From: Bacillota bacterium
GTDB taxonomy: Bacteria; Bacillota; Sulfobacillia; JAJYWN01
Direction: 5' to 3'
DNA: 39,355 nucleotides
Assembly: GCA_021791495.1 (NCBI GenBank)
Contig: JAJYWN010000005.1
Location: forward strand, 1-39,355
Under the pieces are notes generated by a model. The model saw nothing but the letters and a program-made list of their open reading frames with translations, ran no database searches and had not been told where the DNA came from. The translations under genes were made by a program, and so were the position numbers. This document shows, in pieces, positions 26,967-34,946 of this stretch (within the stretch, counting starts at the first letter, position 1; every line of letters starts with the position of its first letter).

Positions 26967-27487
26967 GGGTTACCGTCCCCTGTCCCGGCGGTCACTTTCC
27001 CGGAGAGCGCGGGGTCGAACAAGACAAGAAGGAAGACCAAGATGCCGCCCACCACGATGGAGGAGTCGGCGACGTTGAAAACCGGCCAGACTCGGACGTC
27101 CAGGAAATCCACCACGGACCGGTAGAACAGGCGGTCGTACAGGTTCCCGAGGGCACCACCCAGGACCAGGCCGAGACCCACCCGGAACCAGCGACCGCTG
27201 GTCAAGGGGTGGCGCGACGCCCAAACCACGGCCACGACGACCATGGCACTGATGGCAGCCAGAATAGCGGTGCCGCGCTGGAAGAGGCTGAACGCGGCGC
27301 CCGTGTTATGAACGTAGGTCAGCCAGAGGACGTGGGGAATCACGGAGATGCTCTGAAACTCCGTCATGTGCTTCATGACGGCCAGCTTGCTGAGGCGGTC
27401 GGCGATGACCACGAGGGCCGCGATAACCCAGATAGACCAAACCGGCAAAGCGTCACTTCCAGTCCCTGGCTGGTGATTGGTAACCAA
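26963..27487 (-). CDS. lspA: Lipoprotein signal peptidase (signal peptidase II)
   Basis: A 174-residue, four-helix membrane aspartic protease that cuts prolipoproteins before the lipidated Cys. The catalytic aspartates are Asp118 (GALGNLYDRL) and Asp141 (FNVADSSI), and YVHNTGAAFSLF (58-69) is the third signature. The start used here is TTG 27487, with no good ribosome site. The TTG at LPVWS (residue 14) is an alternative. It lies downstream of the ylyA-like gene and overlaps the rluD-like gene, as in the conserved Bacillota operon. Confidence 0.95.
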   Translation of the reverse strand: MVTNHQPGTGSDALPVWSIWVIAALVVIADRLSKLAVMKHMTEFQSISVIPHVLWLTYVHNTGAAFSLFQRGTAILAAISAMVVVAVVWASRHPLTSGRWFRVGLGLVLGGALGNLYDRLFYRSVVDFLDVRVWPVFNVADSSIVVGGILVFLLVLFDPALSGKVTAGTGDGNP

Positions 27488-27552
27488 CAGTCATTCTAGC
27501 ACGCGCATGGCGCCAGGGGCAAGGAAACCTGGGCCTTACCTTCTCACGGGAC

Positions 27553-28218
27553 TTACCTGCCGTGGGGGCCGCCCTGAGAACGGCCTTCCTTCCGCCAGAG
27601 GTATTCATTCGCGTGGACCAGGGGCTCCCCGTTTTCGTCCACGACCTCCTCCACCAGTTCCACCGCCCCGCGCCTTTCCTGCTCATCGTCATAGTCGCTG
27701 GTGGCCGTCCCGTAGCGCTCCAGTTCCTGCCAGACATCCTCCCCATCGTATCCGAGCTGAGACGGGTCGTCGTCAGTGAAAGTCCGGCCGAAGGGCGGGT
27801 ATAGCACATCCTCCTCGGCGGGCCGCCGCTGCCGCTCGATGGCGTGCCAGTCCTCCCCCCGCGAGCAGTCCACGCACAAGGTGGTCTCCGGGACCGCTTC
27901 CAGCCGCTCGGGGGCGATGGGCCGCCCGCACCGATCGCAAACGCCGTAGGTGCCCTGCTCCAGATGCTCCATGGCCTCGTCCACGGCGGCCAACTGCCGT
28001 TCCAGGTCCCGTTTGAGACCCAGGTCCTTCTCCCGCTCGAAGGTCTCCGTGCCGATGTCCGCCGGATGGTTATCGTACACGGACAGCTCGTCGATGGCGT
28101 TCTTCTCCGACTGCTTGAAAGTGCTCTCCTCTAGCTGGCCATGGATGGCCTCCAACTCCGACCGGCGGTGGCGGAGAAGGCTCCTGGCCCAGTTTTCGTT
28201 CAGACCGGAGTTACGCAT
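27553..28218 (-). CDS. TraR/DksA-type zinc-finger protein (YlyA/YteA family)
   Basis: About 221 residues. A helical N-terminal half (HRRSELEAIHGQLEES ... NHPADIGTETFEREKDLGLKRD) leads to a four-cysteine zinc finger, CDRCGRPI ... TLCVDC, as in DksA/TraR proteins. An acidic C-terminal region of ~100 residues follows (EEDVLYPPFGRTFTDDDPSQLGYDGEDVWQELE). ATG 28218 has GAAGGG 6 bases upstream; ATG 28224 is two codons earlier. The family is common in spore formers. In B. subtilis, YlyA is encoded next to lspA and affects sporulation-stage transcription. Here it precedes lspA and the rluD-like gene on the same strand. Confidence 0.9.
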   Translation of the reverse strand: MRNSGLNENWARSLLRHRRSELEAIHGQLEESTFKQSEKNAIDELSVYDNHPADIGTETFEREKDLGLKRDLERQLAAVDEAMEHLEQGTYGVCDRCGRPIAPERLEAVPETTLCVDCSRGEDWHAIERQRRPAEEDVLYPPFGRTFTDDDPSQLGYDGEDVWQELERYGTATSDYDDEQERRGAVELVEEVVDENGEPLVHANEYLWRKEGRSQGGPHGR

Positions 28219-28259
28219 GGACATCCCTTCCCTTTCCCGAAACCTGTAAGTGCTTCTTG

Positions 28260-28595
28260 TCAGCGCAGGCCCAGATGCCCCTGAACAATCATGACCAGTT
28301 CGGCCACATACCGGCCCAGAACGGGCAGGTGGGACACGAAGCTGCGTGACAGAGCGTAGAGGACCAGGGCGCCGAGGATGGAAAAACCGACGGCGATGCC
28401 GAGGCCGCGCGCCACGCCGGCCAGGAAGTTCAACCACATCAGGCGCCAGGGACGGTCGAAGAGGGCCATGTACTCGGCCAGCTTCATCCGCTCGATGCTG
28501 CGGGATAACTCCTCGACCTTGTGCGCCAGCCACACGACGACGCTCTGCGGCGCCGCAGGCCCTTCGGCCAGTTTCTCCCCCAAGTCTCGACTCAT
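28260..28595 (-). CDS. DUF5665 family membrane protein
   Basis: A 111-residue protein with a charged helical N-terminal half (KVEELSRSIERMKLAEYMALFDRPWRLMWLNFLAG) and a strongly hydrophobic helix near residues 65-85 (GIAVGFSILGALVLYALSR), then PVLGRYVAELVMIVQ. This matches small DUF5665 proteins of Clostridia; function unknown. It lies about 36 bases upstream of the YlyA-like gene on the same strand and likely shares its transcript. Confidence 0.75.
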   Translation of the reverse strand: MSRDLGEKLAEGPAAPQSVVVWLAHKVEELSRSIERMKLAEYMALFDRPWRLMWLNFLAGVARGLGIAVGFSILGALVLYALSRSFVSHLPVLGRYVAELVMIVQGHLGLR

Positions 28596-28687
28596 CCGCT
28601 CGTGCCCCCGTACCTATGCCGCTCCTTGGGTAAGTCTGCCCCGGCGAAAGCAGCGGGAAACTGGAGCGCGCCGCCGGTGGCGTTCGT

Positions 28688-29953
28688 CTACGCCTTGGGC
28701 GCGCGCCACCGGCGCGCCATCCTCGGCGGGACTTGGTGGCGTGCCGCCAGTCGCCTGATCCGCACCCGTGCGGGCGCGCCGGCCGGTCCCGGCCCATCCA
28801 AAGCCAAGAATCGCGCCATGTTTCCGGCGTATAGGCGCGGGACCCAGGGCGCCACCGAAGCCCGGCGCGCCAAGAGCTGCGCCTCTGTTCCAGGACGCAC
28901 GTCCGGCCGTCCGCTTACGTCGACGGCGCAGGTCTGCATGGCCACGCGGCCCAGGACCGGCACGGGCTGCCCCCCGATGAGGACCTGACCGGCCGACGGG
29001 GCGCGGCCGAAAAAGCGCAGGATGTCCAGGGCCAGGGCCCGCCCGAGATGCCGCAAGGTCGACATGGGCCGGACCGCCGCCACCATGAAGCCGTCCGCTA
29101 AGCCCACCGGCAGAATGGCCGCCCGCACGGGCCTCGTAGCTACGAAGTCCCGGCCGTAGCCCAAGCTTCCACCCGACGGGACGTTGCGGATGGAGACCAC
29201 GGTGGTCTTCCAGGCCCAGGGGTTTCGGAGTTCCACCAGAGAGCGTGTGGCGCCCGATGGATGCTCCCCATACAGGATGTTCCCCAGACGCACCGCGTCC
29301 AGCCTGGCCTCGGGCATGAGGAGGGCGGCCGCGCTGTTGGCCATGTGGCACAAGGGAGGCTGAAAGCCGGCTTGGCGGAGTTGGTCCCGGATGCGGAGGA
29401 AAAGGGCCAACTGCTGCCTGGCGAAGGGGCCGTCGGGGGCGAAGGCGGTGGCGAAATGGCTGTAGAGGCCCTCCAGGACCGTGTGCTCGAAACCCTGGGC
29501 TTGGTGGAAGATCTCCGGGACGAGGTGGGGCGGCAGGCCCATGGTGCCCATCCCGGTGTCCACGAAGACGTGAGCGGCCACCATCTGCCCCCTCCGGCGG
29601 GCGCGGTCCTCCAGGAGCTGGGCTTCCTCCAGGCTCCACAGGCTGGGAGTGAGTTCGTTCTCCAGCGCGTCGTCCACATTCTCAGGGAGAAGCGGGCCCA
29701 TGACCAGAATGGGTGGTGTACCGAAGCGACGCAGGCGCGGCCGCAGTTCCACCCCTTCGGAAACCGTGGACACGGCCAGTCCGTAGGCTCCCGCGGCCAG
29801 GGCGGTCAAGGCTATGGCACGGGCGCCGTGTCCGTATGCGTCCGCCTTGACCACGGCGAAGACCGGAACGATATCCCCGATGACCTGGCGGGCCGCCCTC
29901 AAGTTATGGGAGACGGCATCAAGGTCGATCTCCACCCAGCTTGTCGGTTTCAT
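28688..29953 (-). CDS. Alanine racemase-like PLP enzyme (fold type III)
   Basis: A 421-residue protein with the Alr layout: PLP-lysine Lys36 in VVKADAYGHGA, HMANSAAALL, LDAVRLGNILYG and the catalytic tyrosine Tyr267 in GSLGYGRDF. It would interconvert L- and D-alanine for peptidoglycan. Several active-site positions differ from typical Alr: the Arg of DTGMGR is Thr (DTGMGTMG), the MDQ of the substrate loop reads MQT, and the final TISYEI-type motif is missing, replaced by an Arg-rich tail (about residues 370-421). It may be a divergent racemase with other specificity. The start overlaps the femX-like stop by 4 bases. Confidence 0.85.
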   Translation of the reverse strand: MKPTSWVEIDLDAVSHNLRAARQVIGDIVPVFAVVKADAYGHGARAIALTALAAGAYGLAVSTVSEGVELRPRLRRFGTPPILVMGPLLPENVDDALENELTPSLWSLEEAQLLEDRARRRGQMVAAHVFVDTGMGTMGLPPHLVPEIFHQAQGFEHTVLEGLYSHFATAFAPDGPFARQQLALFLRIRDQLRQAGFQPPLCHMANSAAALLMPEARLDAVRLGNILYGEHPSGATRSLVELRNPWAWKTTVVSIRNVPSGGSLGYGRDFVATRPVRAAILPVGLADGFMVAAVRPMSTLRHLGRALALDILRFFGRAPSAGQVLIGGQPVPVLGRVAMQTCAVDVSGRPDVRPGTEAQLLARRASVAPWVPRLYAGNMARFLALDGPGPAGAPARVRIRRLAARHQVPPRMARRWRAPKA

Positions 29954-31200
29954 CGCCGTTCAAGACCGCCAGCGCCGTTACTGCCGTCGGCACCTTCGGG
30001 CGGACCCCCTTGCAACGAGCTGCCCTGTGACGGGCCGCCTTGTAGCGAACCACCTTCGTCGTCGAGCGTCCATCCTGCATCGCCGGCGCCCGCGAAACTC
30101 CCGTCGGGGAGCGGAGCGCGCCGGACCAACCGACCCAACCGCGGGAGCCGGCCCCGCCATCGCCGGTACGCAGGGATTCCCCGCGTCCATGCGAGGTAGA
30201 AGACAGGTTCCAGAGGTAGGTCGAACTCGCCCGCATACTCCACCAGGCGCCCGGAAAACCCCCGCTTGAAGCGGTACAGCCCGTACAGGGGGTTCCCGGG
30301 AGACAGGTCGCCGGACACGCCGCGGAAGTCGTAGACGCGGCAACCCCGCTCCTTCGCCCAGGTGATCATGGCCCATTGCAGAGCGTAGTTCGGCATGACG
30401 TTACGGTGTCGGTTGGAGGACGCCCCATACACATACCAACATTGGTCTCCAAAGAGAAAAGCCAAGGTCCCGGCGATGATACTCCCCTCATACTCCGCTA
30501 GGAACAGCCTCGCCAAACCGTGCTCGACCAATAGGTCCCATAGGCTCTCGAAATAGGTTATCGACCTGACCCGAAAACGGTCACGGACCGCGGTCTCCTG
30601 AAGGATGTCGTAGAAGGTCCGCAAATCTGCCCGCCGGGCCTCGCGGACCACGACTCCGCGGCGCTCCGCCAGGCGGATGTTGTAGCGGGTCTTGGCGCTG
30701 AACGAGGCCAGAATGGCATCGAGGTCGCTTTTCAAAGAGAGCTTGTAGACGAACCGGGGCTGGACTCCCTCGAAGTTCGGCCCTGTCCGCAAACGGCGGA
30801 ACCCCGAATGGCCGATGTTTTCGGTCGCGGACGTCTCAGTCGCCGGAATGGGCGGATCGATCTTTACAAGGATGGCGCGGTGCGCGACCGCTTCCCGGCG
30901 TACCAGGCGCACCCAGTGGCCGAAAGCCTCGCCGTCGCTGAAATCCAAGGCCGGACCGCGCGGGCAGTAGAAAATGGACCGGCCCAGGGGAAGGGCGCGC
31001 TTCAGGATGAGCGAGGCGCCGCGCATGGCGTCGGAGGGGTCCCGGAGCAGAAAGGCCAGGGGCCGCCACCCGGTACGGGCCTTGACTTCACCCCACTCGT
31101 AGCTCTGGAGCAGGTCGGCGGTGGACACGGCGGACGCCAGCCGGTCATAAATCTCCCTTTCCGCCGGCCCCGCCGGAACCAGCCGCCAGACACCCGCCAA
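29950..31200 (-). CDS. FemAB/FemX-like peptidoglycan bridge aminoacyltransferase
   Basis: A 416-residue member of the FemABX family, which adds amino acids from aminoacyl-tRNA to lipid II stem peptides. Paired GNAT-like folds show LLQSYEWGEVKARTGWRP near the start, SIFYCPRGPALDF, FSAKTRYNIRLAERRGVVVRE and VYGASSNRHRNVMPNYALQWAMI ... VYDFRGV ... YRFKRGFSG. It starts at TTG 31200 behind a strong AGGAGGAG. The ~45-residue tail is low-complexity, with two SLQGGP units, and looks disordered. Partner of the racemase-like gene through a 4-base overlap, which suggests joint work on the cell wall. A target residue cannot be predicted. Confidence 0.88.
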   Translation of the reverse strand: MAGVWRLVPAGPAEREIYDRLASAVSTADLLQSYEWGEVKARTGWRPLAFLLRDPSDAMRGASLILKRALPLGRSIFYCPRGPALDFSDGEAFGHWVRLVRREAVAHRAILVKIDPPIPATETSATENIGHSGFRRLRTGPNFEGVQPRFVYKLSLKSDLDAILASFSAKTRYNIRLAERRGVVVREARRADLRTFYDILQETAVRDRFRVRSITYFESLWDLLVEHGLARLFLAEYEGSIIAGTLAFLFGDQCWYVYGASSNRHRNVMPNYALQWAMITWAKERGCRVYDFRGVSGDLSPGNPLYGLYRFKRGFSGRLVEYAGEFDLPLEPVFYLAWTRGIPAYRRWRGRLPRLGRLVRRAPLPDGSFAGAGDAGWTLDDEGGSLQGGPSQGSSLQGGPPEGADGSNGAGGLERR

Positions 31201-31391
31201 GGACCGCTCCTCCTGGTCGCGACAGCCCCAAGGACTTCGTCGCGCAGCGCTTTCAACTAAGGTGCCCGCCCGCTCGACCGAAACATACGATTACGCCGGA
31301 CCCGCTCCGCAGGCGCGCCGGCCTGCGGGCAAAGCCTTTTAGGTCGGCATAGTATGTTATGAAAACTAGGCCACTAGGAACGGGTGGTACC
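31201..31391. other. Divergent intergenic region, femX-like / response regulator
   Basis: About 190 bases between two divergent genes, so it should hold both promoters. The plus strand has an AT-richer patch (CTTTTAGGTCGGCATAGTAT, 31337-31356) that could contain a -10, but no -35/-10 pair is convincing. The AGGAGGAG ribosome site of the femX-like gene is at about 31207-31214. Confidence 0.35.
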
Positions 31392-32081
31392 ATGCGCCAA
31401 ATCAGGGTCCTCATCGCGGACGACAACACGTTACTGCGGCAAGGGCTGCGCAAGATTCTGGAGACCGAACGCGACATTGTCGTGGTGGGCGAGGCGGCCG
31501 ATAACCTTGAACTGGTTCGCCGAGCTCGTGAACTGGCGCCTGACGTCATTCTGATGGACATCACCCTGCCTGGACCGCCCGCCGCCGACACCATCCGCCG
31601 CATCAAGAGCGACAATCCGTCGGCGGAGATCATGGTCCTGTCGATGGCTAACAACCGCGAGTCCATCGTGGCGGCGCTGCGAGCGGGGGCCATCAGCTAC
31701 ATTCTTAAAGAGGTGGAGTCGTCCGAACTCATTCATGCCATCCAAATAGGGTCGACCGGGAAGTCCATCCTCCATCCCAAGATTGCCACCAAACTGGTCA
31801 GCGAGTTTCACAGGTTGTCCGATAATGCCACGGCCCCCGCCGCGCACGAGAGCGGACTGCTATCTAAGCTGACTGCGCGTGAGCGCGAAGTCCTCACCCA
31901 TGTCGCCGCCGGCCTCACCAACCAGGAAATCGCCGCGCGGCTTTTCATTAGTGAGAAGACGGTCCGCAATCATATCAGCAATTTCATGAGAAAACTCGGA
32001 ATCTCGCACCGCACCCAGGCCGCGATCTTGGCGATCAAGGTCGGCCTGGTCCACCTGGACAACAGCGATCTCAGCCGGTGA
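31392..32081 (+). CDS. NarL/LuxR-type response regulator (orphan)
   Basis: A 229-residue regulator. The receiver domain has the acidic pocket Asp10-Asp11, phospho-acceptor Asp56 in VILMDITLP, Ser84 and Lys106. A LuxR-type helix-turn-helix follows: LTAREREVLTHVAAGLTNQE then IAARLFISEKTVRNHISNFM. ATG 31392 begins right at the first beta strand (RQIRVLIADD); an upstream ATG at 31359 would add 11 residues with no better ribosome site. No histidine kinase gene is in the window. Divergent from the femX/racemase pair and convergent with the pseudo-amidase gene, so cell-envelope control is a guess only. Confidence 0.93.
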   Translation: MRQIRVLIADDNTLLRQGLRKILETERDIVVVGEAADNLELVRRARELAPDVILMDITLPGPPAADTIRRIKSDNPSAEIMVLSMANNRESIVAALRAGAISYILKEVESSELIHAIQIGSTGKSILHPKIATKLVSEFHRLSDNATAPAAHESGLLSKLTAREREVLTHVAAGLTNQEIAARLFISEKTVRNHISNFMRKLGISHRTQAAILAIKVGLVHLDNSDLSR

Positions 32082-32187
32082 CCCTAGGCTTCTTGGGTTC
32101 ATGGCCAGACCAAAGCGGCCGCCCGCCGGTGGGGCGAGCGGCCGTCTTGGTGTTGATGGGAGACCGGGCGGGCGGCTCCTACATGGC

Positions 32188-34308
32188 TCACCTGCCGGTG
32201 TACTCGATCAGCGCCTTGGACAACGCCGCCGCCACTTTCTCGCGGTACTCCTCGCTGGCCAAAAGCTCAGCCTCCAGGGCGTTGGACAGATACCCCACAC
32301 GCACTGCGGCGCAGGGGCAGTCCGCACCTTCGAAGACCGCCAACGACGCCGGTCGCAGCCCCCGGTTCGGGCGGTTGGTGCCTTGTACGACTTCGCGGTG
32401 GAGCGTCTGCGCCAGTGACAGGCTCCCCTCGTCACCGGCCGGGTGGTTGACCTCGATGCCCGCCACGGTACTCACCGGGTAGTAGTTGGTCCGGACGTTC
32501 ACATAAAGCGACGGGTGGCGTTTGACGCGCATCCCCCGCCGGTGGTCGGACGAAAGGTTGATGTCGCCTTGGCGGGTCAGGTAGACCACCAGACCATGGC
32601 CGCTGAGGACAAGTGCCGCACGATGGACGATGTCCAAGGTGACATCGGCCTGCCGCAGGCCGCTGGCCGCCACGGCCTCCTTGGCGGTGCCCCCGTGCTC
32701 CGGGTCCAGCATTATGTCGACTTTCCCTTCGGGCGCCTTGGGTACCGGCGATGGTTGTTTGACCGGTTCGGGTTCGGTGGCGGGTTCGGGTGTTGGCTCG
32801 GATCCGGGCAGGGGTGTGGGCTCAGGCACGGGTTCGGGCGCCGCTTCTGGCGCAGGCTCGGGCGCGGGTTCGGGTACGCGGACAGGTTCGGGTACTCGTA
32901 CAGGTTCGGGCGCGGGTCCCGGTTCGGGCACAAGCGCGGAGGCGGACTCAGGGAGAGCAGGCTCCGGCGCTGGTTCAAGGGCACATTCAGTAGCAGGCTC
33001 GGTGGCGTTCACTGGCATGGGCCCAGCGGCCGGTTCGGTTGCTGGCTCCTCTGAGAGTGGCTCCGTAGCGGGTGCAAGAGGGAGCTCGACCGGCGCCTCC
33101 ACCGCCGACGGTTCCTCAGCGGCGGGCTCCTCATGGGCCATTTCCTCGATGGCCAGCTCCTTGACTGCGGGTTCCTCGGCCGCAGGTTCCACCTCAGCCG
33201 GTTCCACGTCAGCCGGTTCCACGAGGGCCGGTTCCACGAGGGCCGGTTCCACAGCCGCTGGTTCTGCAAGGGCTGGTACCGCGGCGACTGGCTCGTCGAG
33301 GGTGGGCTCCTGAACAGCAAGTTCCGCAACATCGATGTCAGGCATGGTCGATCCCTCCCCTGAAGCGGACTCATCCGGGGTTTCTACTGTCGGCTGGGCG
33401 GTGGGCCATTCGTCCACAATCAGTGGTCCGCCCGCGGGCCCAGTACCAGCAGGCTCCTCAGTGACAGGCACCTCGACCACAGGCACCTCGGCTACGGACA
33501 CTTCGGCCACAGGCTTCGCAGTTACGGTCTCTTCGGAGGCAGGTTCCTCAATCACAGGCTCTGCGGAGGTGGTTTCAGCAGCGACGGGCTCGACAGAGAC
33601 GGGCTCCTCAACGACGGGCTCCTCAGAGGTGGACCCATCGGCGATGGGCTGCTCGGCGACCGGCTCCTCGGCCACAGGCTCCGTAGTGACGGGCTCTGCG
33701 GAGGCAGGTTCCTCGATCACAGGCTCTGCGGAGGTGGCTTCAGCAGCGACGACCTCGGCAGCGACGGGCTCCTCGACGGCGGGTTCCCCGCAGGTGGTCT
33801 CCACGTCGATGTGTTCGACGCTAGGTTCAACATCGGCCGATTCCGCTGAGACGCGGGCGGCAACAACGGGTTCAGCCGGTATCTCGGGGGCTACCGGTTC
33901 CTCAGCGCAGTACGAACACGGCTCGGCGATCTCGGGCACCTCGGTCGTTTCACCTTGTTCGTCCGGTCCCAGCACGATGGGGTCTGCACTCATGACCCTG
34001 GCGCCCAGAACCTGCACCAGGAAAGCCAGGGGGGCGTAAAGGGTGGCGTCAATCATGGTCGGGGCGACCGGCATTTCCAGCCGGTCGTTCCGGTACCTTA
34101 CATAACGATACTCCGCCAGAAAATCGAGGTTGGTGTCGTCCTTGACCACTGTGAGCAGGCGGCGTTCGGGACGCCAGAACGCCGCCGCTCCAAGGGTGTT
34201 TGCCAGGTCCATAGCGGGTGCCATGACCACTCCCTGGATCATGAAGGTGTCCATCTCCAGGGAGAGTGGCCGACCCCCGGCCAGCAGGATGCGGACGAAG
34301 GTTTTCAC
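32188..34308 (-). CDS. Degenerate Amidase_3 protein with Cu-amine-oxidase-like domain and Glu-Pro repeat stalk
   Basis: About 706 residues from GTG 34308. Residues 1-120 resemble the copper amine oxidase N-terminal-like domain of cell-surface proteins (LAGGRPLSLEMDTFMIQGVV ... RLLTVVKDDTNLDF). Residues ~130-520 are a Glu-Pro-Val/Ala-rich repeat stalk. From ~525 an Amidase_3 (N-acetylmuramoyl-L-alanine amidase) fold is clear, but of the zinc/catalytic positions only the first His (DPEHGG) remains: the Glu of GLxEKD is Gln (GLRQAD), the His of SIHAN is Arg (NVRTN) and the Glu of LVEVGFLSN is Arg (AVRVGYLSN). It probably binds rather than cuts peptidoglycan. No classical signal peptide is seen at this start. 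Confidence 0.8.
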   Translation of the reverse strand: MKTFVRILLAGGRPLSLEMDTFMIQGVVMAPAMDLANTLGAAAFWRPERRLLTVVKDDTNLDFLAEYRYVRYRNDRLEMPVAPTMIDATLYAPLAFLVQVLGARVMSADPIVLGPDEQGETTEVPEIAEPCSYCAEEPVAPEIPAEPVVAARVSAESADVEPSVEHIDVETTCGEPAVEEPVAAEVVAAEATSAEPVIEEPASAEPVTTEPVAEEPVAEQPIADGSTSEEPVVEEPVSVEPVAAETTSAEPVIEEPASEETVTAKPVAEVSVAEVPVVEVPVTEEPAGTGPAGGPLIVDEWPTAQPTVETPDESASGEGSTMPDIDVAELAVQEPTLDEPVAAVPALAEPAAVEPALVEPALVEPADVEPAEVEPAAEEPAVKELAIEEMAHEEPAAEEPSAVEAPVELPLAPATEPLSEEPATEPAAGPMPVNATEPATECALEPAPEPALPESASALVPEPGPAPEPVRVPEPVRVPEPAPEPAPEAAPEPVPEPTPLPGSEPTPEPATEPEPVKQPSPVPKAPEGKVDIMLDPEHGGTAKEAVAASGLRQADVTLDIVHRAALVLSGHGLVVYLTRQGDINLSSDHRRGMRVKRHPSLYVNVRTNYYPVSTVAGIEVNHPAGDEGSLSLAQTLHREVVQGTNRPNRGLRPASLAVFEGADCPCAAVRVGYLSNALEAELLASEEYREKVAAALSKALIEYTGR
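33535..33750 (-). repeat. Direct repeats in the Glu-Pro stalk coding region
   Basis: Two 51-base copies, 33535-33585 and 33700-33750, differ at about two positions and are 165 bases apart, an exact multiple of three. They encode the repeated TSAEPVIEEPAS block. They sit inside a longer array (about 32740-33900) of degenerate units rich in EEPV, AEPV and VEPA. In-frame gain or loss of units is likely between strains. Confidence 0.75.
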
Positions 34309-34374
34309 GGATGGTCGTCCCCTTTCCGACGTTTCTCCAAAAAGATATGAAAGGGAGACCCGGTGAAAGAACAA

Positions 34375-34421
34375 GACGCCCTTTATCGCGGGCGCCTCAG
34401 CCTGTTGGCAAGGAGGTTGCC
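34375..34421 (-). repeat. Hairpin repeat, copy 1 (leader of the pseudo-amidase gene)
   Basis: On the minus strand AGGCGCCC and GGGCGTCT form an 8-bp stem (one G-U) around a GCGATAAA loop, preceded by a second stem, TTGGCAA-CCTCC-TTGCCAA, extending to about 34423. After the main stem comes TTGTTCTTTC, a weak U-rich tail. It lies about 70-115 bases upstream of the pseudo-amidase start, so it may act as a terminator or attenuator. It is about 85% identical to copy 2 at 34947-34991 in the same orientation. Confidence 0.65.
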
Positions 34422-34553
34422 AATCACAAACCATTTCATTTGAACCGTGTCTTCGGCGGCCGAGAAGGTGCGTGTGCAGTCCGTATCCGGGGTGGGGGGG
34501 TATCCGCCGCCATGGGGTCGCGCGGGTCAATTCGGGATACGCTTCCGAGACCA

Positions 34554-34830
34554 ACAGGGTATCTTGGGTTTACCCACGCCCATTGAGCCGGCTTTCACAA
34601 TTGGGCGGTAGGTCTTTCGAGGTGAGGCTCGCGCAGTCTGGCTTTCCTTCGTGCTGCTAGAAGGCGCGAGTCCAAACTCGTGTTCCCAGGCGGCGCGCTA
34701 GTCCGCGGGAAAGTAGGTTCCGATGGGGCGCGGGGAGGGTTCCGGCAGTTTGCGGTCGAGGTCTGAAGGGCTCTCCAATACCCCCCTAGGGTATGGTTCC
34801 GCGGAGGGAGGTAAACCCAAGATACCCTGT
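34554..34830. repeat. 277-base segment bounded by a perfect 21-bp inverted repeat
   Basis: Bases 34554-34574 (starting ACAGGGTATCTTGGGTTTAC) are the exact reverse complement of 34810-34830. The intervening 235 bases encode nothing recognisable. Both ends are flanked by CCA (34551-34553 and 34831-34833), which could be a 3-base target duplication or chance. The form resembles a small non-autonomous element (MITE-like), but a large RNA stem is also possible. Confidence 0.6.
34778..34794. promoter_or_regulatory. CsoR-like palindrome ATACCC-N5-GGGTAT
   Basis: A perfect 6+6 inverted repeat with spacer CCCTA. The pattern TACCC...GGGTA with a G/C tract resembles operators of CsoR/RcnR-type metal-responsive repressors. 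No copper or metal-transport gene adjoins it in this window, and it sits inside the 21-bp inverted-repeat segment, so its role is open. Confidence 0.3.
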
Positions 34831-34946
34831 CCATTCGCCAAAGGTGTCTGGGATTTACTCCACCTGTGGTTGCTACCGCGCCTTGGCGGAGACCACGGGC
34901 GGAATGGCCCTCAGGGGTCAGTTGTCCCTGATTGTCAACAACCTCA

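Noticed and set aside
32740-33950. Repeat array considered as a CRISPR
   Set aside because: Repeats are degenerate, unequal and in frame within a coding region; no constant repeat with unique spacers.
32630-34039. Two long plus-strand frames of Gly/Ser/Thr-rich sequence (32630-33313, 33335-34039)
   Set aside because: They are antisense to the Glu-Pro repeats of the pseudo-amidase gene; their composition follows directly from the complement of GAA/CCG/GTG-type repeats.
34309-34460. Possible cyclic di-AMP (ydaO) riboswitch in the pseudo-amidase leader
   Set aside because: Such riboswitches often precede cell-wall genes, but the conserved ydaO segments were not found, only the repeat hairpin.
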